Assembly: GCA_965216205.1 (NCBI GenBank)
Contig: OZ244139.1
Span: forward strand, 3,782,001-3,846,000
DNA length: 64,000 nucleotides
From: CADEDH01 sp965216205
Lineage (GTDB): Bacteria; Actinomycetota; Acidimicrobiia; Acidimicrobiales; SZUA-35
Direction: 5' to 3'
Below, in pieces: positions 52,247-60,210 of this stretch (the stretch's first letter is position 1; every line of letters begins with the position of its first letter). The notes under the pieces are model-generated. The model searched no databases. It was given only the letters and a program-made list of their open reading frames with translations, and was not told the DNA's origin. The position numbers and the translations under genes were made by a program.

Positions 52247-55200
52247 ATCGCCTCCTGACCGGGACCGGCGGCGGACGCGCCACCGACCGCGACGGGCGAG
52301 GTGGTCGGGAGGTCCGGCCCGAGGCGTTCCGCCACGATGGACCTGGCCTCGCCCCGCAGCAGCCTGGCGAGCTGCTCGATTCGCATCGGCCGGAACAGCC
52401 CGAAGCCCTGGAGGAGCTGCGCGCCGGCCCCGATGACCGTCTCCATCTGCTGGGCCGTCTCGACCCCCTCGGCCACCACCTCGAGACCGAGTCCGTGGCC
52501 GAGGTCGACCACCGACTTGAAGATGATCCGGTCGGCGTCGGCTTCGTGGCCGCTCGCCTGGCGCACGAGCACACGATCGAGCTTGAGCTGACGGACCGGG
52601 AGGCTCCGCAGGTGCGCGAGCGAGGTCTTGCCTTCACCGAAGTCGTCGAGCGACAGGACGATGCCCAGCTCGATCAGGTGCTCGATCACCTCGCCGAGGT
52701 CGTCGTCGGCGGCAACGATCCGTTCGCTCAGCTCGACGATGAGGCGGTGGGGCGGCAGGCCGGTGTCGGCCAATGCCCGGCGGAGGTTCGGGATCAGCTC
52801 CGCCGACTCGAGCTCGGCCGGGGACGCGTTGATGGCCAGGGTGAAGTCATCGTCCTCCGCGAGCCCCAGCGAGCTGATCTGCCGCAACGCGTTGTCGACG
52901 ATCCAGCGGTTGAGCTCACCGACCCGATCGGCCCGCTCGGCGGCCTCCAGCACGAGCTCCGGGCTCAGCCGGCCCAACTCGGGGTGGTCCCATCGGAGCA
53001 GCGCCTCGGCCGCAACGATCATCTGCCTCGGTACGGACACGACCGGCTGGTAGACGAGGGACAACCGGTCGTTGGCCAGCGCGTCGTCGAGGTCGTCCAC
53101 CAACTGCTGCATCGCTGCATCGGCCGCCTCCAGCGACGGGTCATAGTGTGCCAGCCGACTCTGGGACTGTTTCGCGGCATACATCGCGGTATCCGCCCGG
53201 CGGAGCAACTCGCTCGTGTCGACCCCCGGTTCATGGACTGCGAGACCGATCGACGTGCCGATCTGGACGGTGTCCGGCCCGAGCGTGATGGGAATGCTCA
53301 GCGACCGGTGGACGGCGGCTGCGACCTCGTTGGCCACCTCCTCGCTCGAGTTGGCGAGCAGCACGGTGAACTCGTCGCCACCCAGTCGTGCGACCAGTCC
53401 CTCGGGGCCGACGACCTCCACCAGCAGCCGAGCCACCGCCTTCAACAGCTCGTCACCGACATCGTGGCCGAGCTTGTCGTTGACCGGCTTGAACCCGTCC
53501 AGGTCGAGGAACAGGACCCAGGTGTCGCGTCCCGGTTCGACGGTTGCACGGGCCTCGGGCGAGAGCTCGCGGTTCAGCTCCCGGAGGAAGTAGGCGCGGT
53601 TGGGGAGCTCGGTGAGCGCGTCGTGGAGAGCTTGATGTTCGAGCTGGCTGTGGACCCGATGGAGCTCACCGACCAGGTCCTGGTTGTGGATCGCAACGGC
53701 CGCCTGGCCGCACAGCAACCCGAGCGCCTCGACCTTGTCGCCCTCGAGCTCATGGCCAGCAGCTCCGGCGACCCGGAGCACCACCCTGGTGTCGCCGTCG
53801 GCCAGCGTCACCCGGATCAGATGGTCCATCCCGACAGCATCCAACGCCTCCCACTCGGCGCTGTCGACATCGCGGTGATCGACCAAGACCTCGGCGTGGT
53901 CGAGATCGACGTCTCGAAGCCCGCTCCCCGGTGATCCGGGATCGGGGAGCACGAAGGTCGGGCGCCTGCTGACGAGGTCGAGGAGTGTCCACGTTCCGCT
54001 GGCGTTCCTGGCCCAGACATCCGCCGCGTCGAATCCGAGCTCGACGGCCGACGCGGTCAGCGTCTCGAACAGCGCCGCGCCGATCTTGGTCACCTCGTGC
54101 CCGACCTCGGCCACGTTCTCGAGGAGCCGCCCGCGATCGACGGCGTCCCGGGTCGCTCGACGTTGGACGAGAACGTCGCCCATCAACTGCTCGGCGAGGA
54201 AGGCGCCCGGCACGATCACCAGGAGGAGCACGCTCATCTGATCGAGAAGCCGCTCCAGCTCATCGATGGTGGAGGAGGTCGACGACGTGATCCGTCCGAG
54301 CATCCACAGCCGACCGAGGATCGCGGCGACCGCCATCAGCATCCAGTGCACGAGCGCGCCAGCGAGTCGGAACCGGACCGCCGCCTCCAGGATGGGGACC
54401 GCGGTCAGGACCCAACCGATTCCCGAACCGCCGGTCGCCGTGGTGAGGAAGATCACCAGCACGGTGTCGGCGAGCAGCTGACCGACCGAGACCGGCCAGC
54501 CGTGGCGGTCGATGGGGAATCTGACCGAGAGGAAGTTCGTGGCGGCCAGCCAGACCAGCGACACCGTCAGCAGCCACTCCGGGGAGATCGGGAGCCCGTC
54601 GATCGTGAATCGGCTCCCGTCGATGACGTACTGGCTGACGATCATCACCGCGATCAGCAGACGGACCCGCCTGACCGCCTCGTCGGCGACGCTCGAGGTG
54701 CTGTCGACGATGGCCGATCGGATCCTCCCGAGCCCGCTGCGGGTTCGGCCACGGCGCAGCGCGACCGCAGCCGACGCCAGCACGCCCATCGCCAGCAACG
54801 GCACGACCTGGCCCGACTGGTACCAGACGAGAGGCAGACCGATGAGTGGGACGACGAGACGGGCCACGCCGACGACGTCGTCGACGGCGACGTCGTCGGT
54901 GTCGGGGGTCGGGTTGGCGTCGCCCTTCGTGATGTAGGTCCGCTCGCTGGCCTCCACCTCGAAGATGCGATGGGTGATGACCTGATCGTCCCGCTCGAAC
55001 GTGATGACCGACCGCTGGCCGAGGAGTGTGTCGGGGTGGTCCTCGATCAACACGACGTCGCCGACCCGGAGGACCGGTGCCATCGACCCGCTGCTGATGA
55101 CCATCGGGTGCCAGCCGGTGGTCGTCGAAACCAGGACGACCCACAGGCCCAGCAACCCGACGAGATAGACGAAGACCCAGGCGACGAGCGCCATGGCCGG

Positions 55201-55290
55201 CCGAATCGCCTCGGTGGGACGGCGGCGGGCCTCCACCTCGGAGGCGATGCCATCGACATCGCTCCGCTGCCACGAGACGTCGACGGTCAC
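52231..55290 (-). CDS. SipW-type signal peptidase fused to membrane-GAF-GGDEF-EAL protein
   Basis: 1,019 residues from GTG 55290, overlapping the upstream stop (GTGA). Residues 30-57 TM; S26B peptidase follows with VISSGSMAPVLRVGDVVLIED (Ser69), VITHRIFEVE (His107) and ITKGDANPTPD (120-130), then TM about 142-178. A further five to six TM helices (about 210-370), a GAF-like domain (about 395-540), GGDEF (about 550-715) with LDLDGFKPVND and intact GGDEF at 637-641, and EAL (about 725-985) with EALLRW (762-767), INASP, DDFGEG (882-887), LKLDR and EVVAEGVET. The inhibitory RxxD site is absent. All c-di-GMP synthesis and hydrolysis residues look intact. It joins extracytoplasmic signal-peptide cleavage to cytoplasmic c-di-GMP turnover in one chain. 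I know of no described protein with this layout. Confidence 0.88.
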   Translation of the reverse strand: MTVDVSWQRSDVDGIASEVEARRRPTEAIRPAMALVAWVFVYLVGLLGLWVVLVSTTTGWHPMVISSGSMAPVLRVGDVVLIEDHPDTLLGQRSVITFERDDQVITHRIFEVEASERTYITKGDANPTPDTDDVAVDDVVGVARLVVPLIGLPLVWYQSGQVVPLLAMGVLASAAVALRRGRTRSGLGRIRSAIVDSTSSVADEAVRRVRLLIAVMIVSQYVIDGSRFTIDGLPISPEWLLTVSLVWLAATNFLSVRFPIDRHGWPVSVGQLLADTVLVIFLTTATGGSGIGWVLTAVPILEAAVRFRLAGALVHWMLMAVAAILGRLWMLGRITSSTSSTIDELERLLDQMSVLLLVIVPGAFLAEQLMGDVLVQRRATRDAVDRGRLLENVAEVGHEVTKIGAALFETLTASAVELGFDAADVWARNASGTWTLLDLVSRRPTFVLPDPGSPGSGLRDVDLDHAEVLVDHRDVDSAEWEALDAVGMDHLIRVTLADGDTRVVLRVAGAAGHELEGDKVEALGLLCGQAAVAIHNQDLVGELHRVHSQLEHQALHDALTELPNRAYFLRELNRELSPEARATVEPGRDTWVLFLDLDGFKPVNDKLGHDVGDELLKAVARLLVEVVGPEGLVARLGGDEFTVLLANSSEEVANEVAAAVHRSLSIPITLGPDTVQIGTSIGLAVHEPGVDTSELLRRADTAMYAAKQSQSRLAHYDPSLEAADAAMQQLVDDLDDALANDRLSLVYQPVVSVPRQMIVAAEALLRWDHPELGRLSPELVLEAAERADRVGELNRWIVDNALRQISSLGLAEDDDFTLAINASPAELESAELIPNLRRALADTGLPPHRLIVELSERIVAADDDLGEVIEHLIELGIVLSLDDFGEGKTSLAHLRSLPVRQLKLDRVLVRQASGHEADADRIIFKSVVDLGHGLGLEVVAEGVETAQQMETVIGAGAQLLQGFGLFRPMRIEQLARLLRGEARSIVAERLGPDLPTTSPVAVGGASAAGPGQEAMWPGR

Positions 55291-55862
55291 GGTCGAGCCT
55301 CCACCACGACGGCGAAGTCGGTGTAGCGGCCAGCGGCATCGGCGGCGTCGAGGAGCTCCGCCCGGGCCACCATCGTGACCGTCTGATCCCGCTCGACATC
55401 GCCCAGTTCGATGCCCGCTCCGTAGCTGTGGTGCTGCTGCCAGAAGTCGCGCAACGTCTCGCCGAACAGTGGGGGCCCCAGCCGTGCCCCGCCGGGGCAT
55501 GGTCGATCCCTGGTCCAGACCTCGAACTGGATGTACTGATCGAGGCCGCTGCCGCCCAACGGCTCGGCGTACGCTCGGACATCGGCCGGGACCGAGCCGC
55601 GGTAGACGACCTCCACGCACGCCTCTGCCGCCACCCCCGGGTAGAGGAGCTCCTCGTCGAAGAGGAGCTCCACGGGCGCTCCGGTCTGTTCGAGCTCGAC
55701 CGAGCCGGCGCTGAAGAGGCCGCTCGACGACGTCGACGCCGTGACCTCGGCCAGGCTGGTCCGCAGGCCGCCGAGCACCAGCGCTGCGGCCGCTCCCAGC
55801 ACGGCGAGGCCGGCCAGCCGGCCGCCGATGTCGGCTCGTCGCGTGCCGGGCGATGCGGCCAT
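55287..55862 (-). CDS. TasA-like exported protein
   Basis: 191 residues from ATG 55862, sharing one base with the stop of the PilZ gene (TGATG). Hydrophobic segment LAGLAVLGAAAALVLGGL is followed by SSGLFSAGSVELEQTG, a SipW-substrate-like junction. The mature region includes YPGVAAEACVEVVYRGSVPADVRAYAEPL, similar in layout to the 203-residue protein at 51635, and FEVWTRDRPCPGG. Its last codons overlap the start of the peptidase-GGDEF-EAL fusion, so substrate and enzyme are made together. Exact role unknown. Confidence 0.72.
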   Translation of the reverse strand: MAASPGTRRADIGGRLAGLAVLGAAAALVLGGLRTSLAEVTASTSSSGLFSAGSVELEQTGAPVELLFDEELLYPGVAAEACVEVVYRGSVPADVRAYAEPLGGSGLDQYIQFEVWTRDRPCPGGARLGPPLFGETLRDFWQQHHSYGAGIELGDVERDQTVTMVARAELLDAADAAGRYTDFAVVVEARP

Positions 55863-58312
55863 CAGCCGTCACCATCCTCTGGTTCCGGTCCGTCGGTCGG
55901 CATCGGGAGCACCGCCACAGCATCGGCTCGAATCTGGAGGACCTGATCCCCGCCGACTCGAACGGTCGCCGTCCTGGGGTCTCGCCCATCGCTCGACCAC
56001 CGCACGGTGTAGGGTCCCGGCACCAGTGCGTCACCGGCGGCGGTGGGTCGCCACCGACCAGCCGGACCGACCACCATCGCCGTCACCGGATCGTCGACGT
56101 CGGCGACAGCCAGCCTGATCGTGCCGTCGGCGGGGACCGCCTCGACATACCGATCGTCGCCGAGCGCGACCTCGACCTGTACGGGGCCGTCCCAGGAGTC
56201 GGGCGCGCTCCCCCGCCCGAACCCGCCCTCCTCGGCTGGTGGCAGCGGCTCGGACCATCGATCGGTGTGCAGCCGGACCGTCAGCTCGCCGGTCGGCTCG
56301 AGGGAGTCGCTCCCGACCACGACCGTCAGCACCGCGGGGATCGTCGTCGTCGAATCGGCGGCGACGACGTCGGCTCGCGGTCCGAGCATCACGGCTCCCG
56401 CTGCGATCAGCACCGACAGCGCCGCCAATCCCCGCACCATCGCGACCTGCGAGGACGAGACCTCGGCCACGAGCTCGTCGGCGCTGGTCTCGTCGTCCGC
56501 CGAGGTCTCGAACGAGCCCGAGGCGCAGAAGGCCGTGATCGCCATGCGGTCCTCGACGTCGATGCCATCGAACTCGATGCCGACCCGCGCAGAACCGGAC
56601 TCGTGCAACCTGGCTGATCTGATCGTGCCGATCGTCTCGACCCGGCGCTCAGGGCGGCCACGCTCGGGGATCGTGAACTCGATCGGGACCGCCGTACCGA
56701 CGGGCGGCGCGGGGTCGACGACGGCACCGATGCCGGACGGTGTCACGTCTATCGTGGCGCCCCGCCTCCCGGCCACCACGATCCCGGTCGTCAGCTCGAC
56801 GCGTGGGCTGCGCCGACGGCCGGGGTCGCGCAGCAGGCCACCGAGCACCGCGAGCGGTCCAATCGTGGCGATGACCGACACGGTGAGGAGGACGACGGTG
56901 TCGCGCCGGCCCATGGTCGGCAGGAGGATCGGGTACAGCGTGGTCAGCGCCCTGGTCGCCAGGGCGAGCTCGAAGACCGCGAACGTCACGGTGAGGAGCT
57001 GCATCCGCCCCAGCGATCCCCGACCGGCGATCCCGAGGCGCCGGTGCGGCAACCGGCGGGGCTCGGCGAAGCGCGGGGTCAACGCCGCGAGGTCGGCACC
57101 GAGGGTTCGCCACCCGTGCTTGACCCAGTCGCCGGGCCCCATCGTGGAACCGGACAGGGCCCGTCGAGCCACCATCGACCCGAGCGTGAAGCCACCCATC
57201 ACCACCAGTTCCGACGGGTGATCGGCGGCAACCGGCAGGCGGCCGACCACCAGGCACGCAACGAGGACGAGCAACATCCCGAGTTGCCGGAGGCCGTTGG
57301 TGGTCGACATCGCCGTCGCCAGGGCCGCTCGGCGGATCGGCCAGGGAACGCCGGGCATCGTCCACGACAGTCCGAGCTCTTCGAGCGCCGCCTGACTGCG
57401 CCGCCGCCGCTTCGACAGGTACGGCTGGAGCGAGTCGGCCGCCGGTACCCGGATGAGGGGCCGGGCTTCATAGCTGAACCCCCAACCGGCGCGTTTCAGG
57501 AGGACCGAGTGCCGGGCCAGCGCCGACCCGGTCGGGTCGTCCACGGCCGAGTTCTCGTCGAACGCCGACCGGCGGACGATCGAACCTGGCCCATACCAGG
57601 GAGCAAGACCGCGCTCGGCGCGGGCCGGCCCGATCAGCTTGCGCTCGAGCTCGTGATCGTCGCCCCGCCGCTTGACGTGCGCCAACGACTCGGCGTTGAG
57701 CAGACCGACGGCGATCTGGTGCACGGCGACCCGCTCGGGAACTGGACGATCCTCGAGCGACTCGACCATCTGTGGCATCGGGACCTGTCCCGCCTCGAGC
57801 CAGAGAATCCACGGCAACTCGGTGTGCGCCAGGATCAGATCCAACCGATCGGCGGTCCGGAGCGGCATGCCGTCCTGGACGATGACCAACCGATGGTCGA
57901 GGGCACGCCAGTGGCGGCTCAGCTCCGTCAGTTCAGCTTCCCGGTCAGCCGAGACCAGCACCGTGACACCGCCGACCCCGCCCGTCGACAGGAGGCCGAC
58001 GATCGACCGCTCGACGTCGACCGCGGTGGCCGACGGTGGGACGACGAGCGCCACCTCCAGGTCGCGGCCGACGGACAGAGGGCTTGCCGGGACCTCGCCA
58101 TCGGAGCCGCGCCGCCGGTCCCGGGGACGCCCGATCACCTCGTGACGGAGCGCGGCGATCTGCGCGACCGACCACGCCTCAGACCAGAGCCACGCCATCG
58201 ACAGCGGCAGCAGCCATCCGGAGCCGACCGTCGTCGTCCGCCACACGAGGTAGACCGGTGCGAGGCCGAGAAAGACGATGGCGGCGATGCGCGCCGGTCG
58301 TCCGATCGACAC
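55862..58312 (-). CDS. BcsA-like PilZ membrane protein with degenerate glycosyltransferase motifs
   Basis: 816 residues from GTG 58312. Two TMs (about 8-25, 32-50), a GT-A-like region (80-320), four TMs or more (about 340-490), a PilZ domain (about 496-600) with RRSPR (500-504) and DVTPSG (522-527), another TM (624-645) and an extracytoplasmic tail of about 170 residues. Alignment by eye with BcsA shows LDADHVP replaced by LEAGQVP (172-178), the TED position by ALA (264-266), QxxRW by KRRRR (301-305) and the first DD by SA (121-122), while flanking residues such as GPGSIVRRSAF match BcsA's acceptor region. So c-di-GMP binding looks preserved and cellulose-type catalysis lost. First gene of the surface operon. 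A divergent active GT2 cannot be excluded. Confidence 0.8.
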   Translation of the reverse strand: MSIGRPARIAAIVFLGLAPVYLVWRTTTVGSGWLLPLSMAWLWSEAWSVAQIAALRHEVIGRPRDRRRGSDGEVPASPLSVGRDLEVALVVPPSATAVDVERSIVGLLSTGGVGGVTVLVSADREAELTELSRHWRALDHRLVIVQDGMPLRTADRLDLILAHTELPWILWLEAGQVPMPQMVESLEDRPVPERVAVHQIAVGLLNAESLAHVKRRGDDHELERKLIGPARAERGLAPWYGPGSIVRRSAFDENSAVDDPTGSALARHSVLLKRAGWGFSYEARPLIRVPAADSLQPYLSKRRRRSQAALEELGLSWTMPGVPWPIRRAALATAMSTTNGLRQLGMLLVLVACLVVGRLPVAADHPSELVVMGGFTLGSMVARRALSGSTMGPGDWVKHGWRTLGADLAALTPRFAEPRRLPHRRLGIAGRGSLGRMQLLTVTFAVFELALATRALTTLYPILLPTMGRRDTVVLLTVSVIATIGPLAVLGGLLRDPGRRRSPRVELTTGIVVAGRRGATIDVTPSGIGAVVDPAPPVGTAVPIEFTIPERGRPERRVETIGTIRSARLHESGSARVGIEFDGIDVEDRMAITAFCASGSFETSADDETSADELVAEVSSSQVAMVRGLAALSVLIAAGAVMLGPRADVVAADSTTTIPAVLTVVVGSDSLEPTGELTVRLHTDRWSEPLPPAEEGGFGRGSAPDSWDGPVQVEVALGDDRYVEAVPADGTIRLAVADVDDPVTAMVVGPAGRWRPTAAGDALVPGPYTVRWSSDGRDPRTATVRVGGDQVLQIRADAVAVLPMPTDGPEPEDGDG

Positions 58313-58545
58313 CGTCCCGCCTGGGCAGGCGTCGACGGGATCGGAGGTGTGGGCGTGCGAGCCCCACCTCATCCATCTCGAGGGTTCGGGAGTCAACGAC
58401 GTCGGTATGTTTCGCGCGCAGTGGTTCAGGGACGGGCGTCCCACCAGTCACATCGACCCACACCCCGGTCGCATTGAGGAGACAGCCGCGAGCGGGCGCG
58501 ACGACGACCGCCCCACCTGCCGCCTCGTCGTGTCGGCCGGACGTC
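58313..58545. other. 233-nt spacer, probable promoter region of the surface operon
   Basis: Lies between the PilZ gene start and the stop of the M20 peptidase gene. On the minus strand TTGACT (58394-58399) could be a -35 box, but the matching -10 (around 58372-58377) is weak. No c-di-GMP riboswitch-like conserved core was recognised. The sequence around 58390-58420 is slightly richer in A/T. Confidence 0.35.
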
Positions 58546-59898
58546 TCAGTCGGTCCAGAGGCGGTCGACGACGTCGAGCCAGAGGCCCACCGTCAGGCGA
58601 AGCGATTCGATGTCGATCCGCTCGTCGTGGCCATGGAACCGGCGGAAGAACTCGGTGGTGTCGACCGACGGGCTCAACAGACCGGCGCCGTAGGCGATGG
58701 CACCTCGATCCCGGTAGAAGCGAGCGTCGGTACCGCCGGTGACGAGACTCGGGATCACCTTGGCCTCCGGATAGGCGGCCGACATCGCCGACGCCAGCGT
58801 TTCCCACAGCCGGTTGTCGGTCGGCGACGCCGTCGACAGGTGCTCCTGGATGACCTCGACCTCGACGTGGTCGAGGAGATCGCCGAGCGCCGCGGCGAGG
58901 TGGGCGTCGACGTCCTCGGTGGTCTCGCCGGGCAGCGTTCGTATGTCGACCTCGACGATGACCTTGTCGGGGATGACGTTGGTCTTCACCCCGCCGGACA
59001 CCACGTTCGGGCTGAAGGTGGTGTGACTGCAGGCGTGTGCGTTGGCGGCCAGCTGTGGGGGGAGCTCGGCCAGCGCATCGCGGAGCCGACCGGGGTCGAG
59101 CAGCTTGGCCGACAGCTCGTCGGGGAGGCCGAGCGCCTTGACCCTGGCCGCCCAGAGCTCGTCGAGCTGCGGGCCTGGCGCGTACGCGCTGAGGCGGCGC
59201 ACCACCTCGGCCGCCTTCACCAGCGCATTGTCGCTGCCCCACGGCATCGACCCATGGCCCGGTTCACCTCTCACCGTCAACCGCCGCCAGCCGAGACCCT
59301 TCTCCGCAGTGGTGACCAGGATGCTCGAGCCAGCCGGGGTGTGCAGGGGGATCCCACCGAACTCGGTGAGCACGTAGTCGGCCTGCAGGGCGTCCCACTC
59401 CGAGTCGAGGAGGGGCCCGGCGCCGAGCTTGCCCCCCGCCTCCTCGTCGGCGACGGCGAAGTAGACGATGTCGCCCGGGTAGCGCTTGCCGCTCGTGACG
59501 AGGTGGCGGAAGGCGACCGTCATCGACGACGTGAGGTTGAGCATGTCGACGGCGCCCCGGCCCCAGATCTCGTCGTCGATCAGCTCGCCGCCGAACGGGT
59601 CGTGGGTCCAGCCGTCGGGCGAGACCGGCACCACATCGGTGTGACCCATGAGGCACAGCGACGGCGCATCGGGGTCGGTGCCCTGCCACCGGGCGATCAG
59701 CGACGATCGCCCGGGGAGCGTGTCGACCATCTGGAGATCGACCCCGGAGCCCTCGAGCTCGTCACGCAACAGCCTGGCGCTGCGCTCCTCGTGACCGGAC
59801 TCGGGCGTGCCGTCGTTCACGCACTGGTTTCGGATCAGCGCCTGGAGCAGCTCGACGGTCTCGTGGGTCAGGCGATCGAGGGTGGCCCGATCGGTCAC
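58546..59898 (-). CDS. M20-family metallopeptidase/deacylase
   Basis: 450 residues from GTG 59898. Zinc-site motifs of the M20/DapE/ArgE/carboxypeptidase family: LMGHTDVVPV (His86, Asp88), WGRGAVDML (bridging Asp118), VADEEAGG (Glu152, Glu153), a mid-domain GEPGHGSMPWG from the lid domain, and GGTDARFYRD. Cytoplasmic, no signal peptide. The family hydrolyses dipeptides, acyl amino acids or succinyl-diaminopimelate; the closest layout is the broad M20/M25/M40 group annotated as peptidase or acyl-amino-acid hydrolase. Monocistronic on the minus strand. Confidence 0.88.
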   Translation of the reverse strand: MTDRATLDRLTHETVELLQALIRNQCVNDGTPESGHEERSARLLRDELEGSGVDLQMVDTLPGRSSLIARWQGTDPDAPSLCLMGHTDVVPVSPDGWTHDPFGGELIDDEIWGRGAVDMLNLTSSMTVAFRHLVTSGKRYPGDIVYFAVADEEAGGKLGAGPLLDSEWDALQADYVLTEFGGIPLHTPAGSSILVTTAEKGLGWRRLTVRGEPGHGSMPWGSDNALVKAAEVVRRLSAYAPGPQLDELWAARVKALGLPDELSAKLLDPGRLRDALAELPPQLAANAHACSHTTFSPNVVSGGVKTNVIPDKVIVEVDIRTLPGETTEDVDAHLAAALGDLLDHVEVEVIQEHLSTASPTDNRLWETLASAMSAAYPEAKVIPSLVTGGTDARFYRDRGAIAYGAGLLSPSVDTTEFFRRFHGHDERIDIESLRLTVGLWLDVVDRLWTD

Positions 59899-60210
59899 GG
59901 CTGCACGGGGGTGTGGTTGAGCATGGCGCCCATCATCGCAGGACGGGCGATGGTGATCCACCACCAGGAACCGCCTTCCCGACCCCGGAAGCTCGCCTCG
60001 CCGGGTTCTACCGGTCGGTCGTGACGGCATCGCGGCAAGATCATCGAGGATCCGCCCAGGAACAGGGGATTTGTGGCAGGATCGTGCGCTGTCGCCCTAT
60101 AGCCTGGGCGGCTCAGTAGTGGCGGCGTCGTTTGTTGTGGGCGGAGCGACCCTCTGCGGAATGACAAGCATCTGTGGGATTGGCCCAAAGGGAGGGTTCC
60201 GAGCTCCGTC
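59899..60210. other. 312-nt divergent intergenic region
   Basis: Separates the M20 gene (minus) from the lipoprotein gene (plus). TATAGC at 60098-60103 is a plausible plus-strand -10 box with no clear -35. AAGGGAGGG (60188-60196) is a strong ribosome-binding-like stretch 14 nt before ATG 60211. No gene, repeat or RNA element recognised. Confidence 0.4.

Noticed and set aside
55862..58312. Calling the PilZ protein an active cellulose synthase
   Set aside because: All four catalytic motif positions are replaced, and no bcsB, bcsZ or other cellulose genes are adjacent.
58313..58545. c-di-GMP riboswitch in the leader of the surface operon
   Set aside because: Expected for the theme of the locus, but no GEMM-like conserved core or tetraloop-receptor pair was recognised.
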